A DNA stretch of 6,364 nucleotides, taken from Nitriliruptorales bacterium. Its GTDB lineage: Bacteria; Actinomycetota; Nitriliruptoria; Euzebyales; Egibacteraceae. Both the position numbers and the translations under genes were made by a program. The notes below the pieces were generated by a model. That model searched no databases. It was not told the origin of the DNA and saw only the letters and a list, made by a program, of their open reading frames with translations. The stretch lies in assembly GCA_007119305.1 (NCBI GenBank), contig SKPY01000274.1, forward strand, positions 1 to 6,364, given 5' to 3'. Shown here in pieces: positions 1 through 4,676 of this stretch; position 1 is the stretch's first letter, and every line of letters starts with the position of its first letter.

Positions 1-1
1 G

Positions 2-853
2 GACGCGCCGTTCTGGTTCCCGTTCCTGTTCGTCACGATCGCCTGCGGGGCGATCAGCGGCTTCCACTCCCTCGTCGCGAGCGGCACCACGTCCAAGCAG
101 CTCGACAAGGAGACCGACGCCCGCTACGTGGGCTACATGGGCTCGATGGGGGAGGGCTCCCTCGCGCTCGGGGCGATCCTGGCCACGACCGCCGGCATCG
201 CCATCGTCGGCCTGGACTGGGGCGAGCAGTACGCGACCTGGGGCGACGCCGGGGCCGGCGCCGTGGGCAACTTCGTCCAGGGCGTGGCCGGGTTCGCGAG
301 CAACCTCGGCATCCCGGTCGAGCTCGGCGTGATCTTCGCCGCGCTCGTCGTCGTGTCGTTCGCGGCCACGACGATGGACTCCGGTGTGCGGCTGCAGCGC
401 TACATCTTCCAGGAGATCGGCGACATCGTCGGGCAGCGCTGGATGAAGGAGAACCTCAACCTCGTGACGGTGCTCGCGGTGGCCGTGCCGCTCGCGCTCG
501 CGCTCGACCCCGAGCTCGCCTTCGACCGGCTGTGGATCCTGTTCGGCACCACCAACCAGCTCACCGCCGGCCTCGCGCTGGCGGTCATCGCCGTGTGGGT
601 GCTGCGCAACCGGCGCAACCCGCTCGCGCAGATCATCCCGCTCGTGTTCCTGCTGACGATGACCACATGGGCGCTGTTCGTCCAGCTGATCGACTTCTGG
701 CGCGACCGCGAATGGCTGCTGCTGGTGCTCGACGTGATCATCTTCGCCCTCGCAGTGTGGCTGATCGTCGAGGCGTTCTTCGCGCTGCGCCGCGCGCAGA
801 CCGCGAAGCTGGAGGCGCCCGCACCCCAACCCGATCCCGAAGCGCGGCACTGA
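2..853 (+). CDS. cstA: Carbon starvation protein CstA, C-terminal part (5' end outside window)
   Basis: This is the C-terminal 283 residues of a CstA-family membrane transporter. The frame is open from base 2 and ends at TGA 851-853; the start lies upstream of the window, so the GTG/ATG codons near 128 are internal. E. coli family members import peptides or pyruvate during carbon limitation. Family hallmarks are visible: the stretch ACGAISGFHSLVASGTTSKQ at local residues 14-33, a TTMDSG motif near 120, and FGTTNQLTAGLAL from residue 181. About six to seven hydrophobic segments alternate with short charged loops; the last is near residues 233-258, followed by a short polar tail. The ending is soluble and lacks any fused YbdD-like domain. 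Three tightly packed genes follow in the same direction, the first 27 bases downstream, so cstA probably heads or belongs to that operon. Family assignment is firm; the exact substrate cannot be read from this fragment. Confidence 0.95.
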   Translation, partial: DAPFWFPFLFVTIACGAISGFHSLVASGTTSKQLDKETDARYVGYMGSMGEGSLALGAILATTAGIAIVGLDWGEQYATWGDAGAGAVGNFVQGVAGFASNLGIPVELGVIFAALVVVSFAATTMDSGVRLQRYIFQEIGDIVGQRWMKENLNLVTVLAVAVPLALALDPELAFDRLWILFGTTNQLTAGLALAVIAVWVLRNRRNPLAQIIPLVFLLTMTTWALFVQLIDFWRDREWLLLVLDVIIFALAVWLIVEAFFALRRAQTAKLEAPAPQPDPEARH

Positions 854-880
854 CCGGCCGTGAGGGGGCACACTGGAGGC

Positions 881-1303
881 ATGACGCACCGTGTGGTTCT
901 CGTCCGTGAATGGGACTGGCAGCTGACCGGATCCGGCTGCTGCGGCAAGGTCGGCGGGCAGGGCCACGAGCTCGGGGACGCGCACGCGTTCCGGCGCAGC
1001 CGCGAGGAGATGGTGCGCACCGGAGCGGTCTACGAGGCGCTGCGCTGCGCGTTCGGCGACGATGTGGAGCTCACGGTCGTGGACCCACGCAACACCGCCT
1101 GGATCGTCCCGAGCATCTACCGTGACGCCCGCCGGCACGGGCTGAGCCGGGCTGATGCGCTGCGCAGCGTCGCCAAGGCCACCGCCAACGGCGCCGTCGT
1201 CGTCGACGGCCGCGTGCTGTTCGACGGCAGGATCCCGCCGACGCCTGCGGAGGCGCTCGCCGCGGTCCGCGCGGAGCTCGGCCACGACGCGCGGGGCGCC
1301 TGA
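881..1303 (+). CDS. 140-aa conserved protein with Cys-Cys-Gly motif, possibly thioredoxin-fold/ArsD-like
   Basis: Not a family I can name with certainty. The protein is soluble, with no signal peptide or membrane segment. It begins with a beta-strand-like VVLV, then carries a vicinal cysteine motif SGCCGKVGG (C20, C21) and a further C56. A second strand-like segment, VELTVVD, lies at 62-68. The C-terminal part, GAVVVDGRVLFDGRIPP (104-120), is followed by a helix. The order of N-terminal Cys pair, helix, strand, then VDG-x5-GR-x-P and helix resembles ArsD metallochaperones and thioredoxin-fold proteins; this is my inference from pattern only. The location just upstream of an ArsA-type ATPase fits such a role. 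The start is uncertain. ATG 881 has a GGAGG only one base upstream (875-879), which is too close to be a normal ribosome binding site. An in-frame GTG at 860 and one at 893 are alternatives. The stop overlaps the next start by one base (TGATG), suggesting coupling. Confidence 0.8.
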   Translation: MTHRVVLVREWDWQLTGSGCCGKVGGQGHELGDAHAFRRSREEMVRTGAVYEALRCAFGDDVELTVVDPRNTAWIVPSIYRDARRHGLSRADALRSVAKATANGAVVVDGRVLFDGRIPPTPAEALAAVRAELGHDARGA

Positions 1304-1578
1304 TGGGCGGCTGGCGCGCAGGCGCGCGCGAGCGCCTCGAGCGGGTGCTGGCCTTCCACGACGCGCTGTTCATGGCCCCGTGGCGGGCCGGCGTGGCGCG
1401 GGAGGCGCGGCGCCAGGAGGACCTCCTCGTCGCGCTCACGTTCTGCGAGGCGCTCGGGGTCGAGAACCCGGCCAGCTACCACACGCTCGAGCTGTATCCC
1501 GAGCTCGTCGCCGCCTACCACGACTGGCACCGCCGCCAGGGACTCGACCGCGCCCCGCACCCGGGGACGTGCTGTTGA
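1303..1578 (+). CDS. Small protein ending in Cys-Cys-stop (cory-CC-star-like)
   Basis: This 91-aa soluble protein is predicted to be mostly helical and ends exactly in Thr-Cys-Cys followed by the stop. It contains an extra C48 and a conserved-looking core, FCEALGVENPASYHTLELYP (47-66), followed by YHDWHRRQGLDR. It matches my recollection of the family that annotation pipelines call cory-CC-star protein; I cannot confirm this without a search. The function is unknown. The CC terminus recalls the YbdD/YjiX proteins encoded beside cstA in enterobacteria, which also end in CC, though the rest of the sequence does not look like YbdD. ATG 1303 overlaps the preceding TGA by one base, and the following ATPase start overlaps this stop by four bases. 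Expression is therefore probably coupled to both neighbours. A terminal CC pair could bind a metal, form a disulfide or be modified by lipid or thiol chemistry; none of these is shown here. Confidence 0.88.
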   Translation: MGGWRAGARERLERVLAFHDALFMAPWRAGVAREARRQEDLLVALTFCEALGVENPASYHTLELYPELVAAYHDWHRRQGLDRAPHPGTCC

Positions 1579-2567
1579 GCCGAGCCGTCGACGGCGAGAC
1601 GGCCCAGCCCGCCGAACGCCCGCGACCGCTGCTCTTCTTCGGGGGCAAGGGCGGGGTCGGCAAGACCACGCTCGCCGCGGCCTCTGCGGTCGGCAGCGCG
1701 CGGGCGGGGCTGCGCACGCTGCTCATCTCCACCGATCCGGCGCACTCGGCGGGCGACTGCCTCGGGACGGCGCTCGCCGACGAGCCCACCGAGGTGGGTG
1801 CGCAGCTCTGGGCGGTCGAGGTCGATGCCGAGGCGGCCGCGGCGGCGCACGTCGCGGCGGTCGGTGACCGGGTCGCCGCGTCCTTCGACGCCGCCCTGCT
1901 GCCCACGGTGCGCCGCCACCTCGAGCTCGCACGGACGGCGCCCGGCACGCTCGAAGCGGCGCTGTTCGACCGCTTGACCGGCCACCTGCAAGCGTGTCCG
2001 GGCGACTTCGACCGGATCGTGGTCGACACGGCCCCCACGGGCCACACCCTGCGTCTGCTCGCCCTGCCCGCGCTGTTGTCCGCCTGGGTCGAGGGCCTGG
2101 CGCGCCAGCGCGACAAGGCGGCGGGCCTCGACCGGATGCTGCGCAACATGGCGGGGCGGGAGCAGCCCGAGGCCGACCCGGTCATGGCCGCCCTGCACGA
2201 GCGGCGCGCCCGCTTCGAGCGCACGGCTACGCGCCTGCGTGACGACGCCGCCTTCTGGCTGGTGCTCATCCCCGAGCGGCTCCCCATCGAGGAGACCGAC
2301 CGGGCGGCACGCACGCTGGCCGCGCACGGCCTGCACGTCGCCGGCCTGGTGCTCAACCGGGTGCTGCCCGACCATGCCGACGGGGCGTTCCTCGCCGAGC
2401 GGCGCGCGCAGCAGCGGGCCTACGAGGCCGAGCTCGACGGGCGCTTCCCCGACCACCGGATCGTGCGCGTCACCCAGCAGGCACGCGACGTGGCCGGGCC
2501 CCACGACCTCGAGCCGATCGCCGCCGCCCTGCCCCCCGAGCTCGTCGGCGCGCCCACCAGCGCGTGA
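1575..2567 (+). CDS. ArsA/Get3-family ATPase
   Basis: A 330-aa soluble P-loop ATPase of the ArsA/GET3 (SIMIBI) class. The deviant Walker A motif GGKGGVGKTT is at 23-32. Switch I, STDPAHS, is at 52-58, switch II, DTAPTGHTLRLL, at 151-162, and an A-loop-like LNRVLPD begins near 259. Single-domain length matches a homodimeric member, not the duplicated enterobacterial ArsA. Only two cysteines are present, C62 and C141. The arsenite-binding cysteine set of E. coli ArsA and the zinc-binding CxxC of Get3 are both absent, so neither arsenite transport nor classical tail-anchored protein targeting is supported. Residues 163-214 form a helical, moderately Met-containing segment where Get3 has its client-binding region. 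Start: TTG 1575 has GGGGA at 1563-1567 seven bases upstream and overlaps the previous stop as TTGA. GTG 1569 is an alternative that would add two residues. It is the last gene of the plus-strand run. Confidence 0.93.
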   Translation: MSRAVDGETAQPAERPRPLLFFGGKGGVGKTTLAAASAVGSARAGLRTLLISTDPAHSAGDCLGTALADEPTEVGAQLWAVEVDAEAAAAAHVAAVGDRVAASFDAALLPTVRRHLELARTAPGTLEAALFDRLTGHLQACPGDFDRIVVDTAPTGHTLRLLALPALLSAWVEGLARQRDKAAGLDRMLRNMAGREQPEADPVMAALHERRARFERTATRLRDDAAFWLVLIPERLPIEETDRAARTLAAHGLHVAGLVLNRVLPDHADGAFLAERRAQQRAYEAELDGRFPDHRIVRVTQQARDVAGPHDLEPIAAALPPELVGAPTSA

Positions 2568-2570
2568 GCC

Positions 2571-2591
2571 GGCCGGGTCAGCCGCCCGGCC
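2571..2591. terminator. GC-rich hairpin between convergent genes
   Basis: GGCCGGG (2571-2577) and CCCGGCC (2585-2591) form a perfect 7-bp stem with a 7-base loop. It begins four bases after the ATPase stop. The minus-strand neighbour's stop codon (2578-2580) sits in the loop. Placement suits a shared bidirectional terminator, but there is no U-tract on either side, so termination is inferred from position and stem only. Confidence 0.45.
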
Positions 2592-3135
2592 CCGGCTCCA
2601 GGCCCACGCGGTCGGGCACGACGCGCTCGATCCCGTCGAGGAGGCGGTCGAGGTCGGGCCACCAGCGCCTTGCGCGCAGCCGGGCGACGGCCTGCCGGAC
2701 CGCAGCCGGCTCCGGGCGCGCGGGCACCACGCGCGCGGGTGCGGCCTCGTGCAGGAACCCGAGCCAGAAGTGGCGGCGCGTCGCAGGCATGTCCTCCGCC
2801 GCGGTCACCACGTACAGGTCGGGCAACTCGAGGCTGCCGGCCCGCCAGCGCTGCACGGTGGCCGCCACCACCACCTCGAGGTCGCCGCGGGGCGCGGACT
2901 CGTCGTAGTAGGCCACCCAGGCGTCGGCGACGTCCGCGAGCGGATCAGCATCGTGGAGCGCGAACGGCGTGCGCGTGCGCCGGATCGTCGTCCAGGCCTC
3001 GACCGCCCGGTCGAGGGGCTCGGCGCCGGGGCTGGGCACGACGGCCTTGGCGTTGGCGTCACCGCCCACCGCCTCGACGAGCGCGCGTGCCTGCGCCCCG
3101 ACGACCGCGATGACCGTGGTCTGCACCCGCTGCAT
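2578..3135 (-). CDS. Unrecognised 185-aa conserved-looking protein
   Basis: I do not recognise this protein. Codon bias is that of a real gene, and the product is soluble, without signal peptide, membrane segment or cysteine. It opens with a hydrophobic strand (TTVIAVVGAQ, 6-15) followed by a helix, as in an alpha/beta fold. The glycine pattern is not a P-loop. A Trp/Tyr-rich middle includes DAWVAYYDE (71-79). The segment DLEVVVAATVQRW at 85-97 and LPDLYVVTAAED at 104-115 look like strand/helix units. HFWLGFLHEAAPARVVP follows at 122-138. The C-terminus is Arg/Asp-rich and ends in a Gly/Pro tail. Start: the frame extends to GTG 3174, which has no ribosome binding site. ATG 3135 has GGAGAT at 3143-3148 seven bases upstream, so I chose it; ATG 3150 and ATG 3144 are other options. 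The gene lies 95 bases downstream of qor on the same strand, behind a hairpin, so it may or may not share its transcript. Confidence 0.8.
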   Translation of the reverse strand: MQRVQTTVIAVVGAQARALVEAVGGDANAKAVVPSPGAEPLDRAVEAWTTIRRTRTPFALHDADPLADVADAWVAYYDESAPRGDLEVVVAATVQRWRAGSLELPDLYVVTAAEDMPATRRHFWLGFLHEAAPARVVPARPEPAAVRQAVARLRARRWWPDLDRLLDGIERVVPDRVGLEPGPGG

Positions 3136-3142
3136 GGTCAGC

Positions 3143-3148
3143 ATCTCC
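3143..3148 (-). promoter_or_regulatory. Ribosome binding site deciding the start of the 185-aa gene
   Basis: On the minus strand this reads GGAGAT, seven bases before ATG 3135. The longer frame's GTG at 3174 has no purine-rich stretch before it, so this site favours the shorter protein. The site overlaps two in-frame ATG codons (3150 and 3144), which therefore are less likely to be starts. Confidence 0.6.
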
Positions 3149-3189
3149 ATGACGGTCGCTGGCGCGACCGCCACAACCGGATAGACGGA

Positions 3190-3225
3190 GAATGCGACCG
3201 CGGCGCTGGCGCTTGGGTCGCATTC
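3190..3225 (-). terminator. Perfect 10-bp inverted repeat just downstream of qor
   Basis: GAATGCGACC (3190-3199) is the exact reverse complement of GGTCGCATTC (3216-3225), with a 16-base GC-rich spacer that contains a smaller GCGC/GCGC repeat. It begins five bases after the qor stop on the minus strand. As minus-strand RNA it is followed by TCCGTCTATCC, which is only weakly U-rich. It could be a U-tract-poor terminator for qor. It could instead be an operator in front of the 185-aa gene, since a stem mixing A/T and G/C this evenly is less typical of actinobacterial terminators. Confidence 0.5.
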
Positions 3226-3230
3226 CCTTG

Positions 3231-4196
3231 TCAGGGGATCAGCAGCACCTTGCCGGTCGTCGCACGGCCTTCGAGCCTGCGGTGCGCCTCGGCGGCGTGC
3301 TCGAGCGGGTGCGTCTCCCCGATGCGCACGTGCAGGGAGCCGTCACCGACCCAGTCGAACACGTCGGCGGCGCGGGAGCGCAGCTCCTCGCGGGTGGCGA
3401 TGTAGTCGCCCAGGTTCGGCCGCGTGAGGTACAGCGACCCCTCCCGGTTCAGCCGCTGGGGGTCGACGGGCGGCACCGCCCCGCTCGACTGCCCGTAGAG
3501 CACCATGAGACCGCGGGGCCGCAGGCAGGTGAGGCTGCGGTCGAAGGTCGTCTTGCCGACCGAGTCGTAGACGACGTCGATGCCGACGCCTGCCCGCTCG
3601 GCGAGCGCCGCGCCGAAGTCCTCCTCGTCGTAGCGGATGATCTCGTGGGCGCCCGCCTCGCGCGCGAGGTCGGCCTTCTCCGCGCTGCCCACGGTGGCGA
3701 ACACCGTGGCGCCCCGCGCGGCGGCGATCTGGGTGAGCAGGTGCCCGACGCCGCCCGCAGCCGCGTGCACGAGGATGCGGTCGCCCTCGGACACGAGGTA
3801 GGTGCTCGTGGCGAGGTAGTGCGCGGTCATCCCCTGGAGCATGAGCGCCGCGGCGGTGTGGAGCTCGACCCACTCGGGGACCGCGACCACCCGGTCGGCG
3901 GGCACGACCACCGCCTCCGCGTACGCGCCGGGGCACATCGCGAAGGCCACGCGGTCTCCCGGCGCGACGCCGTCGACGCCCGCACCGACCGCGTCGACGG
4001 TGCCGGCGGCCTCGAGCCCCGGCGTGAACGGCAGCTCCGACGGGTAGGCGCCCGTGCGGAAGTACACGTCGATGAAGTTCACGCCCGCTGCGGCCACGCG
4101 GATGCGGACCTGCCCGGGTCCGGGCTCGGGTTCGGGGCTGTCGTCGATGGTGAGCACCTCGGGCCCACCATGCGCTGCGATGCGGATCGCGCGCAC
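3231..4196 (-). CDS. qor: Zinc-independent NADPH:quinone oxidoreductase (Qor family, MDR superfamily)
   Basis: A 321-aa cytoplasmic medium-chain dehydrogenase/reductase that should reduce quinones or enone-type substrates with NADPH. The N-terminal GroES-like domain carries the quinone oxidoreductase signature around residues 39-70: GVNFIDVYFRTGAYP, then PGLEAAGTVDAVG. The Rossmann domain has the family form AAAGGVG at 145-151. K173 in SAEKADLA and Y189 in IIRYDEED lie where Qor proteins contact the NADPH phosphate. The block VVYDSVGKTTFDRSL at 208-222 and LYGQSSG at 233-239 are typical of E. coli Qor. No structural-zinc cysteine cluster is present; the only cysteines are C88 and C224. Length agrees with the family (about 320-330). 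The frame is open further upstream, but GTG 4196 is preceded by a strong GAGGAGGT and the preceding residues do not resemble the family. It is transcribed divergently from the peptidase remnant. Confidence 0.95.
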   Translation of the reverse strand: MRAIRIAAHGGPEVLTIDDSPEPEPGPGQVRIRVAAAGVNFIDVYFRTGAYPSELPFTPGLEAAGTVDAVGAGVDGVAPGDRVAFAMCPGAYAEAVVVPADRVVAVPEWVELHTAAALMLQGMTAHYLATSTYLVSEGDRILVHAAAGGVGHLLTQIAAARGATVFATVGSAEKADLAREAGAHEIIRYDEEDFGAALAERAGVGIDVVYDSVGKTTFDRSLTCLRPRGLMVLYGQSSGAVPPVDPQRLNREGSLYLTRPNLGDYIATREELRSRAADVFDWVGDGSLHVRIGETHPLEHAAEAHRRLEGRATTGKVLLIP

Positions 4197-4202
4197 GCTG
4201 CC

Positions 4203-4210
4203 ACCTCCTC
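4203..4210 (-). promoter_or_regulatory. Strong Shine-Dalgarno of qor
   Basis: The minus strand reads GAGGAGGT, six bases before GTG 4196. It is nearly the full anti-Shine-Dalgarno complement. It fixes the qor start well inside a frame that stays open for a further 83 codons. Confidence 0.85.
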
Positions 4211-4281
4211 GGCTCTGCGGCACGCCCACCAGCCGGGTGGACGCAGACGGTCCCTGCTGATCCTGCACCGCCGGTGCCGCC

Positions 4282-4312
4282 TTGTCACCTGCCACCCGGG
4301 GGTGGCTAGGCT
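4282..4312 (+). promoter_or_regulatory. Promoter-like -35/-10 pair upstream of the peptidase remnant
   Basis: TTGTCA (4282-4287) and TAGGCT (4307-4312) resemble actinobacterial housekeeping -35 and -10 boxes. The spacer is 19 bases, longer than the usual 17-18. The spacer contains CCACCC/GGGTGG (4292-4297 and 4300-4305), a short palindrome that could be an operator or chance GC structure. A transcript starting near 4319 would reach the remnant's ATG at 4347 with a leader of about 28 bases. Confidence 0.4.
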
Positions 4313-4346
4313 CGGACACCCACCGGATCGGCGCAAGGGGGCTGGC

Positions 4347-4523
4347 ATGGCTCAGGTTGCACCGTACGGCGCGTGGGCGTCGCCGCTCGGCGCCGAGCTC
4401 GTCGTCGCGGGCGCCCGCGCGGTCGGGGAGGTGCGCCGCGCGCACTGCTGTTGCCGCCGAACGGCACGGGACCGTGGGCCGTTCGGCACTTCCGGCCGGG
4501 TTCGGGCCCTAGGAACATCGTAG
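4347..4523 (+). pseudogene. N-terminal remnant of an S9-family (prolyl oligopeptidase-like) peptidase
   Basis: ATG 4347 opens a 58-codon frame ending at TAG 4521-4523. Its first 29 or so residues include APYGAWASPLGAELVVAGAR, closely resembling the conserved start of actinobacterial S9 peptidases (typically APYGxWxSPLxAxLVxAG, then the first propeller strands). After Val-Arg near residue 29 the similarity stops: the reading continues as RAHCCCRRTARDRG, an Arg/Cys-rich sequence that none of the three plus-strand frames turns into peptidase. The catalytic hydrolase domain (normally several hundred residues, with a GxSxGG serine motif) is absent from the window. AAGGGGG at 4335-4341, five bases upstream, and a promoter-like sequence are intact, so the short frame may still be translated. 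The likeliest origin is deletion of most of the gene. It could alternatively be a small leader peptide with chance resemblance. Confidence 0.65.
4456..4487. terminator. Large imperfect hairpin after the peptidase remnant
   Basis: GCCGAACGGC (4456-4465) and GCCGTTCGGC (4478-4487) are perfect reverse complements. Inside them CACGG/CCGTG can extend the pairing, with a two-base bulge and a tiny GA loop that would open somewhat in practice. The stem overlaps the second half of the remnant's reading frame, which argues that this part is not ordinary coding sequence. It could be the original terminator of the deleted peptidase. There is no U-tract on either strand. Confidence 0.45.
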
Positions 4524-4533
4524 GGGTGCGGGC

Positions 4534-4566
4534 TCCGTGGGGATGGCCGCAGGCCCATCCCACGGA
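4534..4566. terminator. Second large imperfect hairpin
   Basis: TCCGTGGG (4534-4541) pairs with CCCACGGA (4559-4566), and ATGGCC pairs with GGCCCAT further in with single-base bulges, leaving a GCA loop. The total stem is about 14 bp. It lies 46 bases after the first hairpin and 110 bases before the next gene. It may be a second terminator or minus-strand terminator; no U-run supports either direction strongly. Confidence 0.4.
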
Positions 4567-4665
4567 CATCGCGGAAGCGACGTGTGGTGGTGTCGGTGAT
4601 GTCGCCCTCTCGGCGTGTGGGGCGCCTTCGTGTCGCCGACGCGGATCGTTCCCTGGAAGTTCGGT

Positions 4666-4671
4666 GGAGGT
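4666..4671 (+). promoter_or_regulatory. Ribosome binding site of the exported propeller protein
   Basis: GGAGGT lies five bases before ATG 4677. A second ATG at 4681 is out of frame with the protein, so this site together with the reading frame settles the start at 4677. Confidence 0.8.
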
Positions 4672-4676
4672 GTGCC

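Larger units (their letters stand above)
4197..4676. other. 480-base gene-poor divergent region
   Basis: There is no intact recognisable gene between the qor start and the start of the exported propeller protein. From left to right it holds the qor ribosome binding site, a promoter-like sequence facing right, a short peptidase-like coding remnant, and two large hairpins. About 100 bases (4567-4665) before the next ribosome binding site show nothing I can assign. No convincing promoter for qor or for the propeller gene was found by eye. No tRNA-like folding, terminal inverted repeats or transposase sequence was seen. Confidence 0.7.

Noticed and set aside
1155..1574. Upstream extension of the ATPase frame
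   Set aside because: The extension overlaps two supported genes and is Arg/Pro/Ala-rich without family similarity. TTG 1575 (or GTG 1569) with an upstream GGGGA gives the normal length.
1515..2504. Long minus-strand frame of 329 codons opposite the ATPase
   Set aside because: It is an antisense shadow in high-GC DNA: the plus strand encodes an ATPase with all motifs, and the minus translation is a low-complexity Arg/Gly/Pro-rich sequence with no recognisable domain.
1..2567. Arsenic resistance operon
   Set aside because: There is no ArsB/Acr3, ArsR or ArsC, and the ATPase lacks the arsenite-binding cysteines; the neighbour is CstA.
3136..3174. Longer start (GTG 3174) of the 185-aa gene
   Set aside because: It has no ribosome binding site, whereas ATG 3135 has GGAGAT at good spacing.
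4197..4445. N-terminal extension of Qor
   Set aside because: The added 83 residues lack family similarity and would cover the promoter-like region; GTG 4196 has a near-perfect Shine-Dalgarno and gives a family-typical N-terminus.
3192..4523. Plus-strand frame of 443 codons opposite qor
   Set aside because: Most of it is antisense to the well-supported qor gene. Only its last 58 codons, from ATG 4347, have independent signals and were kept as the peptidase remnant.
4440..4676. tRNA, CRISPR array or insertion sequence end in the hairpin-rich region
   Set aside because: No cloverleaf with a TPsiC-like GGTTCGA box, no repeated spacer-flanking units, and no transposase or matched terminal repeats were found; the two hairpins differ in sequence.
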